A stretch of 64,000 nucleotides of DNA from Euglena gracilis. Lineage: Eukaryota; Euglenida; Euglenophyceae; Euglenales. Both the position numbers and the translations under genes were made by a program. A model generated the notes under the pieces. That model was not told the DNA's origin and made no database searches. It saw nothing but the letters and a program-made list of their open reading frames with translations. The stretch covers positions 91,607,934-91,671,933 of the forward strand of contig CP154956.1 of NCBI GenBank assembly GCA_039621445.1, written 5' to 3'. Positions 21,691 through 32,628 of this stretch are shown in pieces. Position 1 is the stretch's first letter. The number at the start of each line of letters is the position of its first letter.

Positions 21691-23271
21691 CAGGTCGAAT
21701 TCACTAAAAAAAAGTACCCCCACCCAGTTCACAAAAAATACCCCCCCTGGATGAAATACCTGCAACAGCGGAATAGACACCCCTGATCAAACTGCAACAT
21801 TTCGTTCACCCTCTCTGCTTTTCTCATGCCCCACAAACTGACCCCGGAGGCCCGTGAGGCTTTGAGGGTGCGGGTTGAGGGATATCTGTGCCAGAATCCA
21901 CCACTTTCATATGGTGCCATCATGAAGCTGGAAAATATTTCAAAGAGTACCGTGCAAGGTGTGCTCGCGTGCAGCCTGTTCATCCCCTTTAATTGGTGAC
22001 ATGGCCACGAGGTTCAAATTGAGAGGCACATTGAAGCGAAAAGCAGGAACTGGACTAAAACAAAAGAAATCAGAAGTTTACACATCCAGGTGTGTTTGCA
22101 ACGTGAGTAAAATTAGCTACATCTGTCCCTCTGTTCTTAGGTTTCGTCGGCAAATGATCCAACTTGCCCTCAAAAACCCATTCTGGGGGTCCCAGAAAAT
22201 TGCAAATGAGTGGTACACCAGCACAATAAATGCATTGTTCAACCGCCCACCTGGTGCCGTTGTTCAGGTTTGATGTTATGAAAAAGCAATCCCTTGGGCT
22301 TTTATCCGCACAGGTACCACCAAAACCCTCAGCTTGTTTTGTGCGAAGTCTTATGAAGAAAGGTGGCATGTGCTCTGTTCCGGCTCACCCTGCTATCCCG
22401 GAGGAACAAAAGGATCCGCTTGGACTTCGCCAGACGGCACGTCAGTTTCAATTGGAAGAAAGTCATTTGGTCTGATGAAAAACTTTTCAAAGTTAGACCT
22501 ATGGGGAAAATCAGGTATAGCAACGGGTGACGCCATCTCCCTTTCAATCCACTAACCTTTTGCAGATGTTGGGTCAAAGAAGGCACCAATCGTTACCTCC
22601 CCCAATACGTCATTCCGACAGTCAGCCACCCTGAAGGAGTCATGGTGTGGGCAGCCATGGATTATTCGGGAGCAATCTGCATCAGACGGATGCATCAACG
22701 AGTATTGACCAGGTTGAGTACCAACGCATCCTTGGGACTGCCTTAGGATTCATCCGCAGAAGGTGTGAGGGTTTCTGAATTAGCATCCTTTTGCACTTGG
22801 CACACCCGCAGGTCATACAAGTTTCAACAGGATGGAGCGCCACCACACAGGGCCTTGTCAACTACAACCTGGCTCCGGCGGAGGAGGATCGAGCGGCTCA
22901 ACGGAGGGACGTGGCCTCCACAATCCCCGGACATGAATCCAATGGTTCTAACCAAGCTCCGTGGGAGCGTCTTTGCAGGCAAAGACCAACTGTGGTCAGC
23001 TCTGCAGTGCGCTTTTGCTGAGATCACCCCTGAACAAGTACAAAAGTTGTATCATAGCATGCCTAATCGCAGGCAGTCATTGCGTCGTGTGGAAGACACA
23101 CCCGTTATTAGCGTGTGCCGGAGAGGCACAGTGCGCCCTCGTCACTGTTCTGTCGCATTGGTAAAGAAAGCTCCGGACATTCTGCTCCTCTGCGACTGCA
23201 GGTATTTCATCTAGGGGGGGGGGATTTTTTTGTGAACTGGGTGAGGGTACTTTTTTAGTGAATTTGACCTG
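21691..23271 (+). mobile_element. Complete Tc1/mariner element with TA target duplication
   Basis: 1581 bp between TA dinucleotides (21689-21690, 23272-23273). The TIRs are about 75 bp: the left begins CAGGTCGAATTCACTAAAAA and the right ends TAGTGAATTTGACCTG, each containing CACCCAGTTCACAAAAA and a C/G run. It encodes a transposase on the plus strand. It lies inside what appears to be an intron of the minus-strand C2 gene. Confidence 0.92.
21826..23214 (+). CDS. Tc1/mariner-type DDE transposase, intron-containing, probably inactive
   Basis: Cut-and-paste transposase with an N-terminal hel-turn-helix reading MPHKLTPEAREALRVRVEGY, a linker RFKLRGTLKRKAG, then the catalytic domain: VIWSDEKLF (first Asp, 22465-22488), VMVWAAMDYSG, FQQDGAPPHRA (second Asp, about 22831) and WPPQSPDMNPM (22915-22945). 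The third acidic residue expected two positions later is not evident (valine). The frame is only continuous if short GT-AG introns are removed at about 22103-22140, 22268-22313, 22515-22565 and 22763-22811 (38-51 bp). The 22515-22565 junction gives a clean K-I-R-C-W-V reading. A further intron near 21959-22011 is likely but not resolved. The lost third acidic residue suggests a dead copy. Confidence 0.75.
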
Positions 23272-23327
23272 TATACGAAGAAATAATATCTCGGGAAATG
23301 ACATCCGAATCAGGTTTTTCACCAACC

Positions 23328-23605
23328 CTGGGGGGGGGGGGGTCCGGAGTGCCTGTGAGTGCCTGCCCAGGCAAGCACTACCCCCCCCCAGGGGGGGTCG
23401 GGTTTCGGCCTGTGCCCAGGCACATTACTTTGAAAATAGGCCATTTTTGGCTCCACGGCGCCTTTGGCGCAGGGGTTGTGCTAGGGCACTTTTGGCCGTG
23501 TGCCCTACCCCCCCCCCGGGGGGTCGGATTTGGTGTGCCTTGGAGTGCCTGCCCAGGCAGGCACCCCCCCCCCTACCCGGGGTGGGGTCGGCACCCGGCT
23601 AAAAT
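23328..23605. repeat. GTGCCTGC...GCAGGCAC element, copy 2
   Basis: GAGTGCCTGCCCAGGC blocks at both sides, with GGCGCCTTTGGCGC in the centre. G/C runs bound the subunits. Partner copy at 13868-14205. Confidence 0.6.
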
Positions 23606-24165
23606 ACGGCCTGATCCGAATAATATCAATATAACATCCACAAAGGTTAGTCAAATGCATGATGCCACAGAAGAAGACTGTCATCAAGTACCAAAAATGT
23701 GCAACGTCAGTGCAAGGGGTCCACACTGCTGTGGTTTGTTTGGCAGTTTTAACGTGGTCAACCATAAGGGGGGAAAATGCATTTGTTGCCAAATTTCGCC
23801 AAAAAAAAACACTTGTCATTGGGGGTGTTTTCGGTCTCTTTGGGGGTTAGATTTCGATCAGCAATTCCTCAACCTTTGCCCCCCCCCAGCCACTTGCAAA
23901 ACCCTCGGCCAAACCAGTCCCGTTTGCTTTGGTCGCCTGGCTGCAATCCGAATCCACCACCGCTTTGTGCCAGCGAAAGGCCACTGCTCAGTGTTGCCCA
24001 GCAGCTTCTACAGACGTAAAAGAAGTCTGCACCACCCGAACACACAACAGCAAGTTTGACGCAAACCCACTGTGGTCAACAGAACACCAAACTTCATGTT
24101 CATTCCACAAGGTAAAACCGACCAAAAAAAAAGTAATCACCCATCTCAGGGAGCAATGGCATGAC

Positions 24166-24248
24166 CTCATATCGAAGCGGATGGTTGCCGTCGGCCCCTC
24201 CATCAGGAATACCATAATCTCCTTCCAAACCGGGTCCAAAGTCCTTTT
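24166..24248 (-). CDS. C2 domain, second exon
   Basis: An 83-bp minus-strand exon between GACAATCAAG|AAAAGG and GATATGAG|GTCATG. It reads KRTLDPVWKEIMVFLMEGPT and then ATIRFDM: the 'T-L-(N/D)-P-V-W-(N/K)-E-x-x-x-F' signature of the C2 beta-sandwich and the following strand. It joins in phase 0 to the exon at 24518-24671, completing the front half of one C2 domain across a 269-bp intron. The Asp and Trp positions expected for C2 are present. Confidence 0.8.
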
Positions 24249-24517
24249 CTTGATTGTCAGTGGCAGGCATCACATGGCTGGGCAATGGCGAAGACTCCAA
24301 AAGGCAATGATATTGGGGGGCAAACGGCAGGCACACACAAAGTTTTTCCAAGTGAAAATAAGAAGGAAGCTTGCCATTTACTTGGAAAAGCAGCTGTGAA
24401 AACGAATGGGGCGTTGAGGGTGATACTATCTCATTCTCAATTTCAGAAAATGGGTGTCATAAACAAATACCACCATTGTTTGTCAAGCATCGCGCCATGG
24501 GAAAGCCTGGGTGTGAC

Positions 24518-24671
24518 CTGCGTGATGCAGTTCATTTCCACGGCAACAAATGGGTCCCGTGTCCGCCCCGTCAGTTTCTGGGCCGACAAGCCGGTTGCAT
24601 CCAGTATGCAGATGATCAGTGACACGGTGCCAGGGGCATTGGCACTGGGATCTGGTCCAGGCTTCTGTTTG
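24518..24671 (-). CDS. C2 domain, first exon
   Basis: Minus strand, acceptor CTATTCAG|CAAAC and donor CACGCAG|GTCACA. The frame reads KQKPGPDPSANAPGTVSLII, CILDATGLSAQKLTGRTRDP and FVAVEMNCITQ. That is the start of a C2 domain: a hydrophobic strand, A-x-G-L, then the (R/K)-x-D-P-(F/Y)-V-x-V Ca2+-loop region. C2 domains mediate Ca2+-dependent or constitutive membrane binding. Continues into 24166-24248. Confidence 0.8.
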
Positions 24672-25712
24672 CTGAATAGTTTAAAGTAATCCTCAATTGG
24701 GCCCTCAGTTCGCAACCTCGAAAATTGAGTTGTGCAATTTCCGAAAAGAAACCTGGTTGGAATGCGGCGCATTGGGTGAAGAGCCCATTTTTGTGTCACC
24801 AACGGGAAAAACGTTGTAAACTGCAACACAAGGCATTGTTTCCGGCTATTCTTTTTTGAAAAAAACCCTTGAGACACATCATATTTTTGTGACACCCACA
24901 GATAAGTATAAATGCTACAAACAATTTTGATTCAATTCCTTTCCAGAAAAGAACATCTCACTCAATGCACAGAGCTTCAAAGCAAATGCAGACACAGCGT
25001 GGGAGGGAAATCAGTCCACACAATTGTTCAAAGAAATTAACATACCAAAACAAAAAAACCTTGAAAAATGCGCTCAAGGGGGGAAAAAGTCAGTGACCCC
25101 TTCAAACTGCAATTTTCCAAAGGTAGAAATACTGCTTTAAGGACCCAGGGTGGCGGGTGTTTTTCGACTTCATGGACCGCCCTTGGAATAAAAGAAGCTC
25201 TAAAAAAAAACTTAAAAAGTCTTCCTCAAATGAGGGGGTGTTGGGTGGTCGAGAGGTGCAAATTATGGTCCTAAGCCTACGATTCCTCTGTTTTGTTTTC
25301 CGGGGGGGTCTGTTTTTTCCTCCATTTGAATTTGATGGTTCCCCCCCAAAGACTTGGACGGCCTTGCCCAAATGGCCAATGTGGGGGGGGGGGACAATCT
25401 GGCACGGAGGATCCCTAAAAGTTTATTTTTAAATTTTGGTGGTAAAAAAAATTCCTGGGAAAATGGTCAATTTGGCATGGGGATTTTCTGAAAGTGAATG
25501 GTCAATTTGGCCCAGGGTATTTAACAAAGCCCAAATTACCAATCTGGGGGCATGCATGCTTTGGAGACCCCTCTTTGGGCTTTGCAGACCCCTCTCTGTG
25601 GGGGCTGCTACAGTTGGCCCAGTTTCGGCCAGGGATTATTTTTGAGTCAGATTTTTTAAAAAAAATCAGAACTTTTGAAATGGACCATTTCTGGCATCGC
25701 TCCGTCCTAGAC

Positions 25713-25845
25713 CATCGTTCCGCAGGCTTTTGAAATTCTCCTCCATCTTGCTGAACGACTGGTTAATCCAAGCGCTGGCATCTCCGGGCGATTTCCAGGC
25801 AGTGAACACACGTTCTGCCAATGGCACAGGGGACCACCTCAATAT
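25713..25845 (-). CDS. Exon of minus-strand gene (most upstream seen)
   Basis: The minus-strand frame reads VPLAERVFTAWKSPGDASAW and INQSFSKMEENFKSLRND, ending at donor CGATG|GTCTAG (25712-25711). An acceptor candidate is ATATTGAG at about 25846. It has amphipathic helical character. No family is recognised. It lies about 1 kb upstream of the C2 exons in gene orientation. Confidence 0.5.
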
Positions 25846-25944
25846 GTGGCAAAGAGAAAACAGGAGCTGAAGTGTGAGTCGAGGGGTGGGGCATCCCCCT
25901 GATATTGTCCCAAACCCCGGCTAACGTTAGCCCGGGTGTGGGAC

Positions 25945-26015
25945 AAGATCGGGGGACAAGATCGAGGGGGGGGGACCAGATCGGGGGGGGACCAGATCGG
26001 GGGGGGGGGTCAACA
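25945..26015. repeat. (GGGGGGACCAGATC)n minisatellite
   Basis: Four or five tandem units of G-run plus ACCAGATC or ACAAGATC. Confidence 0.8.
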
Positions 26016-26554
26016 AATTTCCTTTGGCGGACCCTGGCCTGGACCCTTTGGCCAGACCAGGAGCTGGACCCCCTCCCCACAGGGTGGTGGGGTCCCCTCA
26101 TGCCTCAGCGATGCTTGGTCCGAGGGGAAAGGGGGGGCAGAGCTTTCTTTAGATCCAGCAATCACATTCCACCACAACCACCACAACATTCCACCACCAC
26201 AAGGGTCGCTGGAGGTTTTATGCCACTCCAGCGGGAAAAAAATATCAAAATAACAAAAATGCAAAACCTCGCACCCATGCAGTTGGTCCACTCTGCTTAA
26301 TCCTTGCTCCTTACTCGAAGGCTTCAAAGCTGACTTTAAAGAAGGCCACGAACGTGAGATGAACGAGGCACTTGGGGTCATAAAGCTGCTGTGGTAGTTT
26401 TTAGAACGATGCCGTCCAGGGAAAAAACCATCTGTGTGTTGTGTGTGTGGTGTCATTGCACAATAAGCACCAAAGCACCATTACCCCCCTAAATGACCCC
26501 CCTGTTTGTCCTGGCCAGGACCCAGGAGGGCCACTTGGTGGGGTCACAGGGGGG

Positions 26555-27610
26555 GTCGCTCTTATCTCTCTAGAGTGAGAGCGAAGCTTACCACCAGGGC
26601 CGGAGGGGGGGTCGGATCCCCCCCCCCGCCCCCGCCCCTCCCCCGCCCCCCCCCCCACCTGGGCAGGTCGGGGCACCGAGGATTATCGATGTGACTGGAT
26701 TTCCGGCCCCCCAAAGTGAATAGCCTATCGGAAAGGAGACGATCCCTAGTTTCTCCAGAGCCCTAGGTTCACCCGCAACTCCACGGCAGTCCGGAGATGT
26801 CGCCCGAGCAAAAAAGTTGTCTACCGTTTTTGAGGACCTCATTCCACAACTTTGGGACGCCCGATCGATCGGTATGCGCAGTTTGGGCCAACTCCTCGCC
26901 TAGCCCGCGATACGGCCGTTTTGGGGTTTTGGGCCAGTTTTGCCAGTTTTGGCCATTTCGGGCCCGTTCGGGGCCCCAAAACAATAATTTGGCCGTATCT
27001 CGGGCTAGACGGGGAGTTGGGACCCAAACTAGGGGTCAATCCTGAGGTTTAGGGGGGGGGTTGACCGTTTTTGGGGGCTCCCGGGGTCTGGTTGTGCGAT
27101 TTTGGGCCAGTTTTGGGTATTCGGGGACCCCTTCGGGGGTCTGAGGGCGGCTGGGCGAGGGAGGGGGGGGGGTCGGGTCGGGAGGAGGCATGTCGGGACC
27201 AAAAATTTTGAAAAAGTTTTTTTCTACTCAAAAACACTTTTTTTCACTTGGAACATCAAAAAAAGTGTTTTTGAGCGACCGACCCAGACCCCCCCATGCC
27301 CCCCCTGGGTGGGGGGCCCGCCCCCCCCCGGCTGGTGGACTTAGCCATTTTTGGGTCAAAAAGTCGAAAAAATTCGAAAAAAAATTGCCCAAAACCATGT
27401 TTTTTGACCTCCTGGACCCTAAAAATTTATGTTTCGGCCGAAAATGACCGTTTTTTGATCCTCGGGCCCCCGTTTTTGGCCTGAAACCAATGGATTTTGG
27501 GTCATTTTCGGGTAAAAAAAAAAAGTCGAAAAAAATCGAAAAAAATTTTTGTCCAAAACGATGTTTTTGGACCTCCCGGACCTGGAAAAAGTGTTTTTGA
27601 ACCGAAAATG
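26555..27610. repeat. Degenerate R-family element
   Basis: The same module order as 27888-28979 but diverged: hairpin GCTCTTATCTCTCTAGAGTGAGAGC (26555-26580), a CTAGTTTCTCC segment, GATACGGCCGTTTTGGGGTT (26910-), then satellite units with AAAAAGTGTTTTTGA and TTTTTTGACCTCC (27190-27610). The GCTGAGCTC terminus is missing. Confidence 0.6.
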
Positions 27611-27612
27611 AG

Positions 27613-27845
27613 CGCCGGCCGGGCCGCCGGGCCGGGCCGGGTCGCGCCGCTGGGCCGCCGGGCTGCCGGCCGGGCCGGGCCGCCGGGCCGCCAGGCCGCC
27701 GGCCGGGCCGGGCCGCCGGGCAGAGCCGCCGGGCCGCTGGGCCGCCGGGCCGGGCCGGGTCACCGGGCCGGGCCGGGCCGGGCCGGGCCGGGCCCGCGCA
27801 GCAGGGCCGCACAGCTAGGCCGCTGGCAGGCCGGGCCGGGCCGGG
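27613..27845. repeat. GC-only minisatellite (GGGCCGCCGGGCC)n
   Basis: About 230 bp of GGCC/GCCGG iterations. All frames are open Ala/Gly/Arg/Pro, which is not evidence of a gene. Confidence 0.9.
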
Positions 27846-27887
27846 GTGGTCTCCCAAAGAGTTCAGCTCTGCGTCACACCCTGGTTC

Positions 27888-28979
27888 GCTGAGCTCTTAT
27901 CTCTTTAGAGTAAGAGCGAAACTTACCTCTGGGGAAAAGGGGGGTCCCTCTAGGTAGACCGTGAAAACAGCGGATTATCCCAGCCTGGTTCCCGGATTAT
28001 CGAAAAGCAGTCGCGAGCGACTGGATGTCTAATTTCCGAATCACCTCCGTTTGACCCCCAACTCTCCACCAGGCCCAAGTTATTCACGCGCGAAGGGGCC
28101 CGCCTGGATGAGGCCCCCCTTGGACTCTGCCATTTCGGGCCCAAAAATCAAAACTTCAAAATCAAAGGAAATGTCCGGAGACCTAAATTGAAGCCCTCGG
28201 AATGCCCCATCTACTGTTCTTTTGATTTCCCTGCAACTGCCCGCCCAGCCTGAGATACGGCCGTTTTTTGGCCAATTTGGGACATTTTGTACGCTTTTTC
28301 CACTGTCAGCCGTTTTTGGACAAAAAATTCAAAAAAAACAAAAAATTCGAAAAATTTATTGGCCCAAATCATGTTTTTTTGGTCTCTCGGAACCAGAAAA
28401 GGTGTTCCCCCCCCCCGTTTTGGGACCGGAACCAATGGACTTTGGGTCAATTTGGAGTCAAAAAAAAGTCGAAAAAAACGGGGAAAAAAAGTAAAAAAAA
28501 TTTGGCCCAAAACCATGTTTTTTGCCCTCCCGGACCCTGAAAAAGTGTTTTTGAGCGTTTTTCAACCCCCCCTCCGGCCCCCCGTTTTCCGTTTTGGGCC
28601 CGAATCCTCGGACTTTGGGTCATTTTTGGGTCAAAAAAGTCGAAAAAATCGAAAAAAATTATTGGCAAAAACCATGTTTTTTGGCCTCCCGGACCCAGAA
28701 AAAGTGTCTTCGGGCCGAAAACGAGCGTTTTTCGACCCCCCTGGCCCCCGTTTTGGTTCCGAAAAGTCGAAAAAAAAATCGAAAAATTTTTGGCCCAAAA
28801 CCATGTTCTTTGGCCTCCCAGACCCAGAAAAAGTGTTTTCGAGCCGAAAACGAGCGTTTTTCGCCCCCCTGCCACCCAGCTTTGGGCCTGAATCCCTTAC
28901 ATTTTAATCGAAAAACGTCTCCTCAGGGAGGCGGTTTATATTGGGCATCAAAGGTTGGCGCGCATATTAAGAGCTCAGC
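27888..28979. mobile_element. Satellite-carrying TIR element (R family), orientation 2
   Basis: Begins GCTGAGCTCTTATCTCTTTA and ends TTAAGAGCTCAGC. Modules in order: hairpin (TCTTA..TAAGA), GTCGCGAGCGACTGGAT/GTTATTCACGCGCGAAGGGG, GGAAATGTCC/GATACGGCCGTTTTTTGGCC, then three or four satellite units (AAAAAGTGTTTTTGAGCG...). This mirrors 19372-20608. The outer end is followed by ACTATTCAAAACCTGGT, which is also found (inverted) outside the other copy. Confidence 0.75.
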
Positions 28980-29061
28980 ACTATTCAAAACCTGGTTAAC
29001 TTATCAGAAGCGAAGTTTGCAATACTGGTCTTTTCGGCCTTCCATTACGTGCCAAGTCCCC

Positions 29062-29094
29062 TTAAGAGCTCAGCACCATTCAAAACCTGGTCAG
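29062..29094. repeat. Solo R-family end
   Basis: TTAAGAGCTCAGCACCATTC plus AAAACCTGGT repeats the terminal sequence at 28967-28998, 97 bp downstream of it. Confidence 0.7.
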
Positions 29095-29099
29095 AAAAC

Positions 29100-30790
29100 A
29101 AAATTTTGATATTGCCCCCCACACTATTTTTGGGGGGGAATTTTGTGTGAAATTTGTGATCTACACCATTTGTGTTGCGGCAGGTCCCCGGAGGACCACA
29201 TGGGAGGGTGTCGTTTAGGGGGGCGATGGAAGATGCCTTGGTTTTGTCGAAGCCATGGTTTCCAAAAATTTTGGTTACTACCATCCCCCCCCCCCCGAGC
29301 TATTCCCCCCCCCCGAGCTATTCCCATTGGGGGTACGGGAATAGCTCACTGTCATAGCACTTTTTATAAAGAACTTCCTAAGAAAGTGGTCAAAAATCGA
29401 CGTTTTTGGACCATTTTCATTGGTATTGTGTTTCGTCCAAATCGTTTCCCATCCTTATTTTTTGACCATTTGTGAATGGGGTCCACCCGCCCACCAACCC
29501 GAAACGCACCCAAAAGGGGAGGGACGGCAGATAAGTTTGCTGGTACAAGGGGATGGGGAGGGTCCAGTCCCCATTCTCAAAGACCCCTCCCCCCACCTGC
29601 CCAAAATCCGGCAAGGAAACAACAGCTAAACATAACAGAACAAAATGGCAAAGCTGAAATTTTGCTCCAAATTAAAAATTGGTGTGAAGTACCCAGAAAA
29701 CCCAAAGGGGAGGTGCAGAACTCTCTTCCACCGGAACAACGAAAAATGAAACAAACAAAACAACAACAAAAAATTCAAACTTCAATAATAAACAACCAAA
29801 CAAAATAATAAACTCAAGCTTGGTTTCACAATGTTTAACAGAACCTTTTTGTAATTTCTCAGCTCGATCTACAATGTATTTGGTTGGAGAAATTGGGGGA
29901 CCATCTGGGTTCTGTTGAGCAATTTTTCCATGAGAATTTTTTTCGACAAAGTAAAAAAAAAATGACAAAATGCACAGCCTTTTCAGGGGGGAAATACAGA
30001 CCATGTGGAATTGTGAACTGAACGTGTATGGAATGTAGGCCCCGATAATAATAGCCTGGGATTCCCATGCCTTGCCTAGGGGTCCGACAAGGGGGGGGTC
30101 CATGCGCAAAATCAAGTCCCGAAAAACGCAAAAAAAAATTGGCACATTGCGCCAAAATGACGCATTTTCCATCCCACACCTCCAGCACAGTGTATGCTCC
30201 AAAACAATGGTCAACCACTGTTTTCTGAAAAACGGGGGAAATATCGAAGAATTAAAAAATGGTGAAAAACATTCATTCACTGGGGGTATACCACCCAATC
30301 AACATTCAATCAACAGCGGTTCCATGTTCCCAATCTGGCTCGGACTGCCAGAATCTCCATCTTTAGAGCTCCCTTGACTTGAGGACTTGCTCCAAAACTT
30401 AAGGGACGACCCCTTTTGGCTTACAACGGACATCACAATTGTCACAAAACTGCCTCAGGGCCATACACAGGCTGAAGATTAATGTGGGCAAAAGAGCCCT
30501 GCAAAGGAAGGAGCAGAATGGGTGTCAGAAAAACACTTACGTGGGATGATGAAGGTTACCTGCTACAGCCCCCATTTCACAGCCTACAGGATGGGATGGA
30601 ATTTCTGGTCTTTGCATTTCCTCCTCAGCTGGATGAAGGTCACCTTATCTGAACGGATTTTCACAACATAATGTGTTTTGTGCTTCACTCAGAATTGAAC
30701 ATATTTTTCCATTGCACCGGTCTGCCAATTAATACGCGATCACTTTAATTGTCGTCACTTAAATGTGCCGAAGGTCTGACTTCGCATTTT
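29100..30790. other. No gene seen
   Basis: Mixed A/T-rich DNA with a small CCCCCGAGCTATTC duplication at 29285-29325. Open frames on both strands around 29.7-30.3 kb have no recognisable domain or splice context. Confidence 0.3.
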
Positions 30791-31084
30791 GTTGCTCAGT
30801 AGGGTCTTTTGTTGGCCCTCTTCTCCGGCGTCGCAGCCCAGCACTCCTCATCACAAAGGAACGCACACATGCCCCTTCCCGGCATTGAGGGACTAATTCC
30901 CCTCCTCAGCAGCCTCATCTCCCACCCCACGCTGCCTCCTCCCTCTGCATCCTCTGACTCTGATCCACGCTTCTGCTCCACAGTCATCACTCGTACATTT
31001 CATCCCCATCTGTATACCAGCCCCCCCCCCCCTAAATTGAGAGTCAAGTATGGGGGGAGGGGTCCCTCAATTATGGGGGGGGGG

Positions 31085-31290
31085 GTCGAGGTGGAGGTAG
31101 ATGTAAAAACCTTTGCCTCAATCTAGACCTGATACTTCTCATTCTAACCTAATTTGATGTTTTTTTGGTGCAAGCTTGCCAAATTTGATGCATATGGAAT
31201 TTTATGGCCCTTTTTGGTGCCGTTTTATGGTATTTTATGGACATAGAGGTGACATAGAGGAAGATGTAGAGGTAGAGGTCATCCAGGTGG
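31085..31290. repeat. GAGGTAGAGG inverted-repeat element (short copy)
   Basis: Edges carry GAGGTGGAGGTAGATG and GATGTAGAGGTAGAGG together with GACATAGAGGTGACATAGAG. The motifs are shared with the larger element at 40603-41387. Confidence 0.5.
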
Positions 31291-31307
31291 GTGGTATCTA
31301 ACCCCCC

Positions 31308-31735
31308 CCCCCTAAATAGAAGCCCCCCACCCCCGAATAGTGCCCCGGATAGAAGCCCCCCCTCGGTTTTCAACCAAATTTCCGAATAGGGTGGTGCCCC
31401 TCCCCCCCCCTGAATAGTAGGCCGCTCCACGTGGATTGCCTCTCAATTGGGACGGACGGCAAGTGCTTTGGACTATTCGGAAAAGTGATTGAAAACCAGG
31501 GGGTCCGAGCATTATCAAAGAAATTTCTTTGTGAGTTTACACGTCTTACCTTTTCCAAGCCATGTCAAATTTGCTGCAAAATGTCACTCTTGTGGATGCA
31601 TTGGATCATAAACCAACTCGGCACATAAATCACCCAACCCTCATTAAACCCATTGCGGAAGGTGCCCCCTCGATTTTCGACCAACGTTCTGAATAGAAGC
31701 CCCCGGGGGCTTTTATTCGGGTGGGGGGTTATAAG
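31308..31735. repeat. GAATAGAAGCCCC repeat fragments
   Basis: At 31310-31440 and 31675-31735, C-run/AATAGAAGCCCC and CTCGGTTTTCAACCAA / CTCGATTTTCGACCAACG blocks match those at 13905-14000. Confidence 0.55.
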
Positions 31736-31840
31736 CGGAAACGAGGTTTAATCACGATTCCCCGTTTTTGCACGGGGAATTGTGACTGAATCCCGTTCCC
31801 TTCTTAAAACCGCTAAACAAAGTCACGGGCCACCCCAATG

Positions 31841-32565
31841 CACAGTGGGCATTTTTTTTGTTTTTTTTATAATAAAAAAACAACGTGTTTTTTTAAAAAA
31901 AAAATTAAAAAATCAAAAAAAAACAAAAGGAAATTTTCATTGAAAAAACTCGTCATGAAACTCCCAAACCATACCATGCCCCCCCCATATTGTACCCCCC
32001 CTGGGAGCCATTTTCTGGGGGGGAGGTACATTACCCCCCCCCCATATTGTCCCACGACCTCTCCCCAGGAGGCCCGACGGGACAATATGGGGGGGGACAA
32101 TATGGGGGTACCAAAGGAAATTTCATTGACCGAGCCAAAAAAACCCCTCGTCGGCCGGGCCGAGGGACAATATGGGGGGGGACCATATGGGGGGGGGGGG
32201 TATGGGGATGGTACAATATGGGCGGGGCCAAGGTCATGGTCCATGGTGGGGGGTACCCCATGGGGGGGGGTACATTATGGGGGGGGTACAATATGGGGGG
32301 GCATGGTACTTTGGATCCGACTCAGTTCAAAAACTGCCAAAAATGGTCAAAAACATCCCAAAATGCAACAAAAATAGAATTTTATGACTTTTTTCATTTG
32401 TGGAAGGAAGTTTTTGGCAGAAATTATCCAGAAGTTGCCAAAAATGATTGAAAATGTGCCAAATTTTTTTCCATGCACAACCTGGTGGGCGTTTTTTTTT
32501 TAAGAATAAACATAGTTAGAATTAAAAAAAAACAACGTAAAAAAAAAACAGGCCGGCCCACTATG
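31841..32565. mobile_element. Inverted-repeat element, CAYAGYKGGC ends
   Basis: Left CACAGTGGGCATTTTTTTTG, right GGCCCACTATG. Long T and A runs lie inside the ends, as in the element inserted in the recombinase at 42700-43125 (CATAGCTGGCG ... GCCAGCTATG). It contains a TA-type MITE (31974-32306). No duplication of target was identified. Confidence 0.5.
31974..32306. mobile_element. TA-type poly-C/poly-G MITE, CCATG subfamily
   Basis: Flanked by TA (31972-31973, 32307-32308). Ends CCATGCCCCCCCCATATTG and a G-run plus GCATGG. The interior holds GGTACCAAAGGAAATTTCAT and CCCCTCGTCGGCCGGGCC, the signature shared with the copies at 33270, 36906 and 49104. Confidence 0.85.
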
Positions 32566-32596
32566 CGTTTTTAGCGTTCACGGGTGCACTTTTGGC

Positions 32597-32628
32597 GTTC
32601 ACGGGTACCTCCAAGGGTACCCGTGAAC
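32597..32628. other. Perfect 13-bp stem hairpin
   Basis: GTTCACGGGTACC, loop TCCAAG, GGTACCCGTGAAC. Two further GTTCACGGGT motifs flank it (32577, 32639). Confidence 0.8.

Noticed and set aside
27228-27857. Arg/Pro/Gly/Ala-rich 200-codon minus-strand ORF
   Set aside because: It is a translation of the GGCC minisatellite and the adjoining satellite units; both are repeats.
30796-31020. Possible exon
   Set aside because: Both strands carry equally coherent open frames and no decisive splice or start context; left unassigned.
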